Notes: generated by a model not told the origin, from the letters alone. A stretch of 64,000 bases of DNA from Cyprinodon diabolis (GCA_030533445.1 CM060073.1:36907428-36971427); one strand, 5' to 3'. Shown: positions 1 to 12,860, numbered from the stretch's first letter. A program made the numbers and translations.

Positions 1-1144
<1,144 letters not shown>

Positions 1145-1215
1145 TACAGTACAGTATGATTCTTTCATATCAACGCCTTTCGCACTATGATTTTTAGAAT
1201 GGTTTCCTTTTCCCC

Positions 1216-1282
1216 TACACTGATTAAATTCTTGAAAACTGCTGCACTTTATAAATGGTAATGTTAATTACAGTTTTCCTCA

Positions 1283-1341
<59 letters not shown>

Positions 1342-1379
1342 AAAATATATATATATATATATATATATAGGAAAACTCA

Positions 1380-1412
<33 letters not shown>

Positions 1413-1471
1413 TAAACTGTAATTAACATCACCATCTATAAAGTGCAGTTTTCAAGAATTTAATCAGTGTA
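1216..1471. repeat. Long inverted repeat with AT-dinucleotide core
   Basis: Left arm 1216-1280 and right arm 1410-1471 are reverse complements with about three mismatches and one 3-nt gap. The outermost shared bases are 'tacactgattaaattcttg' in both arms. The centre holds three AT runs (1284-1339, 1346-1369, 1381-1410) separated by short 'aggaaaa' blocks. The structure could extrude as a cruciform. It may be a palindromic MITE, or an AT-rich palindrome made by inverted duplication. I see no clear target duplication. Confidence 0.9.
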
Positions 1472-1839
1472 CGAGAAACTGGAGACACCCAGGTCAAAAT
1501 GGGAGTCACATCACAAAGGGGTGGAGAATTAACCCTTTTCTCTTAGATCCCATAATACCTCTGAGATCCAATAATACCACCCAGTTAAACGATCTGCCTT
1601 CAGAAATCAATCAAAGTAAGTCTACCCTGGTTTAATTAAATGTCGCTGCAAATACAATGTTAAACTAAACAAACACTAAACAAAACATGGTACTAATGTG
1701 GATAAATAAATTTAATCAAAATGTTACAAAACAATGTTAAACCCATCTCCTAAAAAAAGAAAATCTGCCATATTATTTCCACACAACCGTTGTGTTTTTT
1801 ATAATATTTTACTATTTTTGTTTTTTCTTTCCAAGACCT

Positions 1840-2054
1840 GAATGTTCGTGTCTGGGTGTTTCAGCCCTCTTAGGTGTACGTGGTTGACTGCAACACTGAC
1901 ATTCAGGGGCATCTTGTAGAGATTCAGTGTGACACTGAGGGTCCCTTTTGGCACCACTGGCTTGGGCAGCATGTGGACCAAATATGGCACAGCTACTTCT
2001 TGCTTTCCTGACCAGTTTCTTTGCTGAGCAGAGAATCAGCCAAGTCATCAACAT
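1840..2054 (-). pseudogene. Possible secreted-protein fragment (signal peptide plus macroglobulin-like strand), frameshifted
   Basis: On the minus strand an ATG at 2054-2052 opens a hydrophobic stretch MLMTWLILCSA that looks like a signal peptide. A one-base frame change then leads to VAVPYLVHMLPKPVVPKG and further alternating hydrophobic residues ending near PLNVSVAVNHVHL. The Tyr-Leu-Val...Pro...Gly...Val-x-Leu pattern resembles the first MG domain of alpha-2-macroglobulin family proteins, which begins just after the signal peptide. The similarity is by eye only and could be chance. If real, it is a broken fragment: the frame shifts, no further domains follow, and no intron separates leader from domain as would be usual. 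No neighbouring exon supports a live gene. Confidence 0.22.
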
Positions 2055-4492
2055 GTAGCTGAAGTACAGCACATGCTTGGACTTGGTGGCTTGGGGCCAG
2101 CTATGGCTGAATCTCTCTACAGTCAACTGTAAAAAGCTTTCACATAAACTACAGCTGCAGGGTTCTTACAAGGTTTCCAGTGATTTAATTTATTTTTTTT
2201 AAAATGCAGCCTCTCTGCTTTATCTCGTTTTTAAGAGCCAGCATGTTATCTATTGCAACAAACAATTTTAAATGATTGTTTGGCATTTCTGACTGGCTGT
2301 TGCTTAATTCAAATTTGAATGTTAGAATTCTTGCTGTATCTGATTGGCTGTTGTTTGGGATGATTAATGTAAGCATGAACTGAATATTTTCCGGATTGGC
2401 TGCTATAATTCTACCTTTTGAATTGAATGTCAGTAGCAATTTTTTTTTTTTTTACTGTAGATATGATTTCTATTCATAGCTAGACACTACTTCCAATTTT
2501 TTTTATTTTATTTTTTGTTCTTTGAGTATAACATTGCAAACATTGCCAAACACTGTTAGTAGAAGAAAAGTATTTTCAAGCACTTAGTGACCTGCAAAAT
2601 CTATTATACATATGAGCACTCAAATATGGTTACAAGAAAAATCTCTTTCAAAGTCTCTCAGCTTTTATTATCCGATTCACTTTCTTTTCTCTGACTTCTC
2701 TCCATCTTCCCATCTGTACTGTGAGTTTTGTTTAAGTTAAGTAACAGTGTCCAATACAAATCAGGAGGGACTGGTTATGCCATAGGAGCTTTGCAAGAAG
2801 CAACTGTAGTCCCTTAGGATATTTTTTCCTCTGTATACATCACTGTTTTGTGTGCATATGTGGTTTATACAAAGGTTCTGAAGCCGAATAGTCAGAAGGA
2901 CATATAAACAAGACGAAGAAATAAAAGGGAAGCTGTAGATCTTAGGTCTGTGTGGGTGTTCTGCGATCTGTGCCAGGTAGCCTGAGTAGAGGATGAATGA
3001 TCATAGAGGTCCAGAGAGGAATCATGGGAGATAATAGACCGCTATTTTTCCTGTTATGATAGCATTTCACCTGATCTTTATGGCCAAGAACATAAAAGAA
3101 AGGTCAGGAAAATTTTCCAAACATAAAAGCGTTTTTAAGTCGTCAAAACTCATCTATGTTCTCCCTGCAAAGACGATTTCATGCTTGAAAGGACTCCCTT
3201 GTAGAGTTTGGCATGGGCTCAGAAGATGGCTCTTATTTATCTTCCATATATTCATGTGGGTCACTGAAGTGCTCAAAGAGAAAACATCACTGAAGTAAAA
3301 AACACAAGGGAATGTTTTTTCCACTTTAATGTGTAGTCTCTGCTAATACTCTTACCCCCCCAGAAAAAGGGTGTGCTCCAACTGAACCCTGACCATGGGG
3401 GAAAAATTAAGAAGGAGTTCCAGACGCTCCATTTTACTACTAAAACACAATTGTCTGATTGCCTTAGGACTCAGCAGCCTTTGAACAAACTCGTTATGAC
3501 CTTTTAAAGTGTGAAAGAAAAGGAAGGAAAGCAAGAGAAAGAGACACAGTGTTGGAAGAGAAGAAGCATCCACCTTGACCTTATTTGTGATGTTTTTAAA
3601 CATTTCACTGCGAGCTTAAGCAAGCAATGTAGTCCTGGTAGAGGATGAAAACATGACAGGAGATCTAAGATGATAGGGAAAGGATACCTTATGAAACCGA
3701 CTGAAGAGGCCCTTTTTGTTTCATTATTTAAACACACAGCTTTTAATGCTAAAAGGTTATGGATGATTCTTTAGATTTGTTTTTTCTAAAGGATTCAGAT
3801 CCATTAAAGAGCATCAGAACCTGTGCCATAACAAATTTCTCCATGTGTCAAAGGAGTAAATGCAGTTCTGAGGCAATGCACTTGTCAGTAAGCATCAAGC
3901 TGCGTTCTATGACATGCCTGCTGTCTCATCAGTAATCAGGCCAATCTGCTTTAGCAGAAAATGGCTGTACAAGGCAGAGCATCGATGGAAGCGTCTCATT
4001 TTAACTGCATGGTGCGTTAGGAAAGCAAAGCAAATCAGCGAATGTTCAGGAATTTGACAGAGGGAGCGTGGAAATTCTATGACAACTAGTTGGATTTGGC
4101 GAGCTGAGTGCCAGCACTTCGCATTAAGTTGCACTGAGCACTAATTGGATGCTACCTGGCTCCACATCACTTGCAGCTCCAAACAGGACAAAAATCTGGC
4201 TGTGACTAGCAGCACAGTCTTTGCTGTTGTTGGCTGATTACCCTCAGCAAGAAGAAAAGGCAAAACGATGATGAAAAAAGCACTTGCTCTTCTGTTGCTC
4301 AAGCCCTTGGCCCTGTTGGCACAGTGCAAGCTTTTTTTTATTTTTTTTTTATGATGTCCCTGAAATTGATTTTCAGCCATGATTGCACTGGTTCTCTAAG
4401 TACAATAAAAGATTTTGAATAATTGCTAAAGTATAACACTGAGTAGATTAACAGGAGCAGTTTAGTCTAATATCAGAGTAAAACACCATAAA
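2055..4492. other. Unassigned AT-rich sequence
   Basis: No gene or known repeat recognised. It contains poly-T runs (near 2441 and 4331), a spaced ATTGGCTG triplet annotated separately, and scattered short open frames without family resemblance. Confidence 0.55.
2290..2404. repeat. Diverged ~51-bp tandem triplet carrying ATTGGCTG
   Basis: 'gactggctgttg' at 2291, 'gattggctgttg' at 2342 and 'gattggctgct' at 2394 recur with spacings of about 51 and 52 bp. Between them lie loosely similar AT-rich stretches with 'gaatgtt' or 'gaatgtc' pieces. ATTGG is the reverse of a CCAAT box, so the copies could bind NF-Y. Equally this may be a decayed minisatellite. Confidence 0.45.
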
Positions 4493-4652
4493 ATAGTGTC
4501 ATGCAAAAGTATTCATACCTTTGAAGATCTTTTATGTTTTATCACATTAAAGCCAGAAACTTCAGTAGTTTAAAGAGATTTTGTGTGATGGACCGACACA
4601 AAGTGGCACATATTACTGAAGTAAAGAGAAAAAGCAAACTTATGTTTTTCCT
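4493..4652 (+). mobile_element. Solo Tc1-like terminal inverted repeat
   Basis: The segment matches the long ITR of a common fish Tc1-like family from the outer end inward: 'tgcaaaagtattcatacct', then the 'acattaaagccagaaactt' region, then 'gaccgacacaaagtggcac'. Only one ITR is present. No transposase and no second ITR follow before a different repeat starts at about 4706. It is non-functional and diverged. Confidence 0.8.
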
Positions 4653-4705
4653 AATAGAGATAATAAAAATGTGTAATGCCTTTATAATTAGCTCCTTTAA
4701 TGTTT

Positions 4706-4935
4706 ATCTAAGGAAACCTATCTGATTGCATTGAGTCGTTGACATTGCAGGATTTGCTCCTCCTGGATGAAGATGTAGCAAGAGTAGATATTAACATACA
4801 AAGTGTTGTTGACTCTGCAGCAATTCCTAACACTGAACATGCATGCAGCGACACGGGAGAGGAAAACTATTTTACTACCAGAAGAAAAGTCAGGCTGAAC
4901 CAGGCTCAGTGTGAGCAGCCTTCTGCTCCAGCTCT
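4706..4935 (+). repeat. Dispersed fish repeat (copy 1, diverged, 5'-truncated)
   Basis: Diagnostic blocks in order are 'tctaaggaaacc', 'gattgcattgagtc', 'gctcctcctggatgaag', 'gaacatgcatgcagcgac' and 'accaggctcagtgtgagc'. The same order is found in the better-preserved copy at 16954-17640. The A/T-rich head of the family ('tttatttatatagcgcc') is missing here. I do not know the superfamily with certainty. Confidence 0.8.
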
Positions 4936-5819
4936 AAAACACTAAACTAAATCCGACACAAGCAGGGGCTTTAGAAGTGATCTTTTCTATAAGCATAGTA
5001 TGCAGTTATGTATAGATTTGTATAGATATAGCTAAAATCCCCAAAACAAATAGCACCATGAGGTCCACCAAAACACCTGTCATTTTATACAAGCCTAGGC
5101 TATAAAACAGTATACCATGCTTTTTAATAAGGGAATATCAAATATGTTAGTCATTGAAAATGTACATTAGAATCAAATATTGTGTCTGCATTTGACCCAT
5201 CTCTAAGGAAACCAGTGAGCAGTTTAGTGCAATCTAAGGGAAAAGACTCCAACTCAGGCACTATAGTGCATGGATTCTGCCAAAAGTGCACTCCTATGAG
5301 CAGCTTTTACCCATACAGATGCTAATAAACTACTCCTCCAGGAAGCTGCGCACATGTGGGTATCAAATCACATGCGCCAGCCTCCCTCCTCCTCATGTGC
5401 ATTTTTTTCGGTGCGTTCATGTTGACTTTTGGCACTTTGAAGCCGCTACCAAACAGAAAAAGAAACCTGCCTATGACTGGTCACTTTTCAGGAAATCCCA
5501 CCTCTTGAGGCTGTAATGTTCTTCCTACTAGCAAAGCAACTTCAGTTGAAAGTTGGTAAGCAAAGTCACCATTAGATAAAATATGGTCTGGATGAATGCT
5601 ATATTCTGACTAGCTACAAGGTGTCTGTTGAAAAGGGTTATAGGAGATCAATAAAAATTTTCTGGTAACCCGATAGTTTCTGCCAGTTCAAATGTTAGCT
5701 AGAAATGGGGAAGACAGTTTACGCGGGTTACCTTGGCAACGCATCCTAACTCAAGATGCGGAATTTCCTGAAAAGTAGCCAATGACAAAAAAGTTGTGGT
5801 GTCCGTTGGGTTTACACTA
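4936..5819. other. Unassigned sequence
   Basis: No gene or repeat recognised. It holds the RFX-type motif at 5727-5740, followed by a small 'gcatc...gatgc' inverted repeat at 5741-5759. Confidence 0.5.
5727..5740. promoter_or_regulatory. Candidate RFX X-box
   Basis: GTTACCTTGGCAAC fits the bipartite RFX consensus GTNRCC-N(0-3)-RGYAAC at every defined position with a 2-bp spacer. RFX factors act at promoters of ciliary and MHC class II genes and at some distal enhancers. No gene start is visible nearby, so a distal site or a chance match are both possible. Confidence 0.4.
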
Positions 5820-6040
5820 TTTCACCCATTCACACACACACTCACACACTGATGGTGGCAAGCTACATTGGAGCCACAGCTGCCCTGGGGCTCAATGACA
5901 GAAGCGGGGCTGCCGTACACTGCCGCCACCGGGCCCTCTGACCATAATCAGAAGACAATGCAAGTGAAGTGTCTTGCCCAAGGACACAACAACACTGAAA
6001 GTTGGAGTCATGGCTTGAACTGTCAATCCTTCGATTTCAG
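5820..6040 (+). repeat. Dispersed fish repeat ('gaagtgtcttgcccaaggac' family)
   Basis: Recognisable blocks are 'cactgatggtggcaagctac', 'attggagccacagctgcc', 'ccgccaccgggccctctgac' and 'gaagtgtcttgcccaaggac', ending in a degraded 'cttgaactgtcaatcct'. This block order is familiar from many teleost intergenic regions. The superfamily is not assigned. Confidence 0.75.
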
Positions 6041-9000
6041 GGCAAACTCCTTCATCCAATGCCACTTTCACCCTTTTGAGTATTAAAATGTGAAGAATAC
6101 TCTAAGTATCCTAGCTGAATCATCCTCTGAATGAAATTCACACTGACATTTTCCTGCTTATTAAGCCTGTCGATGAAAATGCAGAGGAAGTTACTTTGCA
6201 CTGCTTTTCCCTTGCTCCCACATGGATGAGGGAGACATCACCATCCTGGAAGCCAACCTTTTGTGCCAGGGTGAAATATGGTCTCTCGTTTACAGCAAGT
6301 TTGCAAGCAATGTCTGCAAAGGGAGAAGCAGATTGATTACAGGGGGAGCGGTGATGAATACGGTGCACCGGACAGTTATGACACCCATTGTTTCACACAT
6401 GCCTTGTAGAGTGGCGCCTCCCAAAATGTATCATTGTGAAAAATATTGAGCTAAAACACATCATCACTTCTACTCTTTTGTGCTTTGTGAAGAACAAAAT
6501 AGTAATAAAATATTATCACCAAATCATATATTGTTTGTTTTTCAAAGAATAAATCTACTGTTCTCTAGGAATACGGTACTCTTTCATGCTATAAGAGAGC
6601 AGATTCATACAGACTGGCAGCAAGGAGAGTCCATGTTGTCTGGTAAAAAAGTTTTAAAAATGCTCTCTGCCAGTGAGCAGGGGACAGCAAGAGAGTAGAG
6701 TTGTTTGGGATGTATGACAGTTTTTAGCTTTTATGAGGAAGCTGGAAACTTGGAAGTTAGGGCCTCATGTCACTATGAAAAGAACTGTTCAAAGAGCACC
6801 TTTGTTTTTGCAGACTGAGGAGTTGGGATTATTTATTAAGTTAGCATTACCTGCCTCATCCTGTCTCAGGTTATAAAAGAATGTGATATAACTGAGGAAG
6901 TCACTGGGTAAGAAAAATTATAATTTTAATATCTGAATACTGTCTTTCCATTACAGGATAATATTTTCAGAATATTCTTCCAGTTTATTGCTATGTATAG
7001 AATCACTTTCAGTTGGTCATACTGTTTCTAAGGCAAACTTCTTATGCAAAGCTATCCTTATGTTTTCTATAGGAATTCAAAGATCATTAATCAGTTTTGT
7101 GTACAATTAATTTCAACTTACCTATGTCAATGGTGGCTCAAGACGTAGAGGCCCCCCATAATTGCTGGGTTGCCTGTCAGAGGGCCAGGTGGCGCTGATT
7201 GTGTGCTAGTCTTGCTTCAGGTCTTTGGTAGCTACAATATAGATGTTTTAGGTTATGTATAGATTTTCTTAATTGAGAGTTACCAGACTTTATTGAGCCT
7301 TCTGGAGTGGCAACAGTAAAAAGATGTACTGTAATAAAGATCAGATAAACTTTTTAAAGCTTTCATCCTTACCTTATTTTAAAGTGGTAACCAGAGGTCA
7401 GTCTGCTCAGATGAGGAAAATTAAAATATAGGACTCGTATGACTTATTGATTAAAAACTTCTACTTATGAGAGAGATTAATTTCAGATTACATTTGAAAA
7501 AATGCATTATATATTACTGTATTATCTATTCCTGGTTATGTCAGACCTATCTCAGTTTGTTGGTATATTATGCAAGTAATACAGAAAACTATGACCTACG
7601 GTACTACTGCTCTTTAGAGAGAAGCAAGCAAATCAACATTCAGGAAGTTTGGTTAGAATTGTGATATTTCGTTGTTTGCGGAGCTTCAGGCGAAGAAGGC
7701 GGCCTTTGGGGAATTTGACAGAGTCAGCTTTTGGGTAGTGCATACAACAAAACAATATTCTAATCAGAGCTTATAGACGCAGGAAACAAAGACAGACATT
7801 GATATCCATCACACTGCTAAGCAGAAGCTAGTACTTTTTATGAACTTCTGAAATTTCATGAGGCTGACTGTAAGGAGATGATGTGGTCTGCTCATTCGCT
7901 CTTTGTTATCTGAGACCCAAGCCTAAACTGAACCATGCTGAGCCCTACTGTTGAACTAGTACCAGTTTAGCGTGGTTTGGTTGTGTCTGGCATAGTCGGG
8001 TTCAGTTTTGCATGCCATTTACACTCAACAGTTATCTCGGTTAATGTGCTCAGGCTGATCTCGTCATTGTTTCAAAAGGTAGTGTAAATAGGGCTATAGA
8101 CCAGGAGGGCATACCAGGATTTAAAGCCAGGGCATTGTTGTTGGAGCAAAATTGCAGCTCAGAACAGATTATTTTTTTCTGGTTTACATCAGTTACACAA
8201 GATGTTGGCCAAATAATTAACTTCAATTTAGGGAATTGATACAGAGTCTTAAAGAGAATCAGTTAAAATATACATTAATTTCAGAAGAAATGGGACAGAA
8301 ACAGGCAGAGAAGGAATGCTTGGCAAACCAAAGGTTTTCAATAATCTGGCCCTTTCAACTAGTTTGTTGCTGGCTTAAAAAGGCTGGAACAAAATTAGGA
8401 GGAATGAGTGCTGATGAGAGTGAATGGGAATGTCATAAGTGTGCTGAATGAGCAATCAGAATGGGAGGCAGAGAGTAGTGAGTTGTTGAAAGACTAGAAT
8501 AAAAACATATCAATGGGCAACTGCTGGAGAAAGTAATATTTTAAGGCAACTAAAGGTTTCCATTGTGGCTTTTATGAAACATGTTGAAAAAAAAAAGGTA
8601 ACCGGCCAATATCAGGTTTCTTTTAAAGTAATGAAATAATTACAAACAATTGGATTAACCCACTACAGTATATTCACTATCAACAGCCTTTGGATGTCGT
8701 CATGGATGTGGAAAATAATGCTTTGCATAACAAAAAATCTTTTAAACAAAATGCTTAAATTGCTGAAGGCATTTCAGTATAAGAACTAAAGTGTATTCCA
8801 ATTAGTTAAATAGCAAAGCTTGATGTTATCTGAAATTAGCTTTCATGTGAGATTTTCTACCCCTTGTTTTTGTGTTACTAGCCAGAGGCACGACTTTGTT
8901 CCCCTTTCGATTTAATTTGCTCTCAACCTGTTTTATTTATTTCTGCCGTTGCAGAAATTGCTTTTTGACCTTGATGATTACAGGACATAAGTGAATCGAA

Positions 9001-9689
9001 AAGTCATTGATACCCTAAAATCAGCTGACTGGTGGACAAGGTTATTCATCTTTCTACCTCCATGCACTTTCAGTTTTGCAGTGGTCAGATTTTAATTCCC
9101 GCTTCAATTTTTTTCATTATCTTGAAAGGGCAGAGGAGAGCCTTTTGACAGCGCCCTTATAAACCTTGATTTCCAATTCACTACACCAATGCACGCCTCC
9201 CAGAAACACACACACACCAAGCTATCATGACCACCATGTCCCTGAGATATGTCCCTTCCTCCTGAACATCAGCAGATATTCATTCAGCATTTCCACAAAA
9301 TATGTAGAAAGTGAACATTCTGTGTATTAGAAAGAGTGGACTTTTAAAGACCCTGGCATAGTTTTCTTGATCATGTTCATCCAAAGGGCTTCGTTGATTG
9401 GAAAATCTATAACTCTTTAATAGGTCAGCCTGACTCTATTTGAATCCATAGTGAAAAAAAGGAAGTGAAAGTGCAGTGTGCAGACTGATTCAAATAAAAG
9501 AAGAGTCTATTTACATTGTCTTACAGATATCACATACCACTTTCACAGTTTGACATTTAGTCATGGTAAAACCATTGAAATAATAAAAAAAAAAACATAT
9601 TTTTTTCCTACAGGTTCTTGCATTAAGGCCTAAACTTTTGCCGTCCCTCAATGCTATGATTTAGGAATATGACTGTGGCTATCACTTTC
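6041..9689. other. Mostly unassigned, partly complex sequence
   Basis: No exon recognised. Positions 7925-8089 contain two pairs of short perfect inverted repeats, perhaps a decayed MITE. A CTCF-like core lies at 7187-7196. About 8880-9180 is complex, repeat-free and of moderate GC, the look of conserved non-coding DNA. From about 9610 the sequence may already belong to the Tc1 remnant that follows. Confidence 0.5.
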
Positions 9690-9995
9690 CTTTTGGGCAG
9701 TGGGCCTCCATCTCAATCTCTGGCCTTGTGCAGCCTCTAACAGGTCTTCTTCTAAGGTTGCCTGGTATTTTCAGTTCATCAGTATAGAAGAATAAACCTT
9801 TACTGGCTCAAAGAAAAGCATCCCCATGCCATGATGATGCTACCACCATGTCTAATAGTATCTACAATGTGTATATGGTATGTGTGATGTTAGTTTAGGC
9901 CCAAATAATAATCTACATGTAGAAGAAGCGATTTAACTCTAACCACCATCATAAAAGTATAAAGTGTGTCAATACTTATGTGACGCACCATACTG
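9690..9995 (-). mobile_element. Tc1-like transposase remnant, antisense
   Basis: Blocks such as 'ctctaacaggtcttcttcta', 'agaaaagcatccccatgcca', 'gatgatgctaccaccatgt' and 'gtgtgatgttagttt' follow, in order, the antisense of the transposase gene of the Tc1 family whose ITR is at 4493. In sense orientation the central block encodes the His-Gly-Gly...Met-Leu-Trp-Gly-type segment of the DDE domain. Frames are broken. ITRs are absent or unrecognisable, and the 3' side is cut by the MITE starting at 10007. Confidence 0.75.
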
Positions 9996-10006
9996 TAGTA
10001 AAAAAG

Positions 10007-10553
10007 TACCATATTTTCTGGACTACTGTATACGCTGCTACTTGTTTCCCACGCTTTCAACCACAGGCCTTTTAAGAAGGTGCGGCTTCTCTGTGGATTT
10101 TACCTGAGAGGGGGAAGTCAAAGTTTGAAATGAAAAAATAAGGGACTAATTTTCAGTTCGCATAAGAATATGCTAGCAGCCGGCACGGCAGAGAACAAAT
10201 GTCCTGAATTCACAGATTTAGACATTTATTTGCCTCATTAAAGCTGACAAACCAATGGAGAGAAGGGGCTCCACTTCTTCAGAGCTGATATAAAGAGCTG
10301 ACAAAGCCCCATCTTTCAGTAGAAGTCTCACTGCTGCGAACCAACAAGCTAAAAGAGCTAGAATTCTCCTTCATCTCTACTCCAAGGACTATATGTAGAG
10401 CTCCCCCTATAGGTTTGGTTGGAGACATTTCACTAGATATCAGCAGCGTATTGCCCAGTGCAGCTTATATATGTACATTTCCAGTTTTAAAAAAAAGTTT
10501 AGTAGGCACGGCTTTTAATGAGTTGTACTCTATAGTCCAAAAAATACGATAAT
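10007..10553. mobile_element. Terminal-inverted-repeat MITE (~547 bp)
   Basis: The left end 'accatattttctggactac' and right end 'ctatagtccaaaaaatacg' are imperfect inverted copies of the common fish terminus 'cgtattttccggactata'. Inside, 'cgctgctacttgtttccc' and 'ggcacggcttttaatga' match the family's internal TIR extensions. There is no transposase reading frame. The autonomous partner is not assigned. Confidence 0.8.
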
Positions 10554-12169
10554 ATAACAATCATTACGGCAATTCATAATTTTTTTTACAATTTGTAATA
10601 GTTTAGAATTTTCTCACACAGAGAAACATACATTGATGCATGTGCAAAGAACAACTAATTGTATTGCTATCGCACAGGATATAAGGAACTTCTGCCAAAC
10701 AGTGATATTACTTTGGGCAGATGTAAAACAAAGCAGTAATGATATCTATACAAGATGAATGTCTGGAAGAGCTTGCTACAGGCCAGCACAGCGTGACATT
10801 CACCTTGAGGTTACTGATTTGATTAAATAGCTGCTTTCCTATGCATTGGCGGAGTAGGAACAGTGTCTTAATAAAAGACATCCACTCTGTCCCTTTAGCA
10901 GTATCTCTGCTATAGCTTTATGATATAAAAAAGAATTCATTCAATTTAGTGAAAAGCAGATTTATTGTGTTTAGGCTTAATTTGTTTATTTTAGTGTATA
11001 TTAGGTATCTGTCCCTTCCTCGATTTAAATTTTTTTCCTGTATTAATAAAGATTTCAATCATTGTTTTTCAGCATTACTAAGATTCTGTGGTGTGAGATT
11101 TTAGTCCCCAAAGCTTTTTCAGAGTAAAGCTTCATCTTTTGTGTGTCTGTTTATCTTTTGTTTTCCATTCTACTCAAATTATGCTGCTTTAACAACTCCA
11201 ATACAGGAATAACTGAGGCTCTTTTTTTATGATCATATTTATCAAAAACTAAAAGTTTATTTCGATTACTGTGTTCATTTACGGCCGGAAAATACATATA
11301 TTTAACATTGGTCTGCACGAACCATATCCCCATCTGCTCAGTCCAAATATTTTAAATCATGCTATTGTTTTGCAACATGATATTTAAAACAGTTATTTTT
11401 GGGCATGTGGTATGGCTTAGTGTGTTTACTCTGTAAAAAGTTTGCTGGAGGAAAGTGAGTTAAGGGGGCTAACGGGTGAGAAAAGGTCATTTCGGTTCTC
11501 TTTTGTTTTAGTTTTTCCCTGTTGGCCTTTATAAGCTTAGAGAGGCCTGGTGGGGGCTGAAGTGTGTGAGTAGGGCACACAGGGGCACGTGTGTAGGCTG
11601 AAGCTCAGCATCTGCCAGCCTAGACTGCCCATGGTTTGTTCTTTCTCCAGCACATCCTTATATAATTATCTGTGATAAACACCTCTGCAGTCAAGCCACA
11701 AATCCACATGTCGGAGGCCTGACTTAGTAAGACAACATGCACAGCAGACTTTAAAGAAACAGTAGGACACAAACACACACACACACACACCTTTGTTGTG
11801 CAGCACAAATGTGCTTCCTCACCCACCTACTCACACATGGATTCACACAAACAAAACTATCTGCAGCAGTTGCAAGTGGCTTTTGTATTTAGGAGCCAAA
11901 GGATGGAGAACATAATCCTGGTTTTCAGATTGACTCTCACCAGAGTTCAGTGGACTTAAGTGATTCCTGTTGTACCCAGCATTTCCACCTCTCAGTATGG
12001 AGTTTCACTAAGTTCTGCAACATCCCCATGACAAAGAACCTGCTGATACAGTCCTCTGCACTGGCAATGGGGCTACAGCAAGTTTGGCATCTACTTCTTT
12101 ACAGCAAATGTGTTAAACTCATTTGGTACATTTTTTCTAAAATATACAGTAGATACATCTGAACAAATT
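10554..12169. other. Unassigned sequence
   Basis: AT-rich with no recognised gene. A short CA run lies at 11773-11790. About 11400-11640 is more complex and GC-balanced than its surroundings and could be conserved non-coding DNA, but nothing specific is visible. Confidence 0.5.
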
Positions 12170-12860
12170 CCCATACCGTTGAAAAGTTTATACTCCTCAT
12201 CATACATAAAATCATTTTACACATAAGATTTAAACATTTCAAACCTGTGAAATTTTAGTGATTATAACTTACTACTAACAAAAAAGTAAGACTTTTATCT
12301 TATTTTACAATAGCAAAACATTGACATTGTCAGAAGCATCTTCCCTAAATGTAAGAAAAAGACTGGATGGTTGCTCAATGGTTCAAAGTCTCCTTTACAC
12401 ATTAAAGTGTTTTTTTGTTTGAAAATCAAAGTTTCACAGCCTGAAGAAAGAGTAGAGAGAGAAGCATACAATCCAAAGTTGATGATGAATTGAGATTTGG
12501 ATTTTACTGTCCTGTAGGACTTGGCACCTCCCTACACTACAAAACTAACTGATACTATAACCTAAATAATGAAGAGATCAATTGGGTACTGTCAAGAGGA
12601 AGATGAGACACACCAGAGCCAACACTACATATGAGTCAAAGGCCCCAACTAAAATAATCCAGTAGGATGACATTTCTGTAATAAAAATATAACTTTTTCA
12701 TTGTTTTTTGAGTTTTTTATAACTGACTATTTGACCACAAATACAGGCTTACATCACTCAACAAAACATCACCATATGCAATAATTACACAAGTTTAATT
12801 TCACATCTTGATTTTAAAAACCAAAATAAACCTACTTTTAATTGGTGTTTCAAAAATGGG
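12170..12860 (+). mobile_element. Internally deleted Tc1/mariner element
   Basis: The left end carries a diverged ITR ('tttcaaacctgtgaaatttt', 'tagtgattataactta'). Then come transposase-derived blocks in sense order: 'gtcagaagcatcttccct', 'gactggatggttgctcaatg', 'gcctgaagaaagagtagag', 'aggacttggcacctccctac' and 'tcaagaggaagatgagacac'. The right ITR is marked by 'cttttaattggtgtttcaaa'. The whole is about 690 bp, whereas an autonomous element is well over 1 kb. Most of the catalytic domain is deleted and the rest has stop codons, so it is non-functional. Confidence 0.8.
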
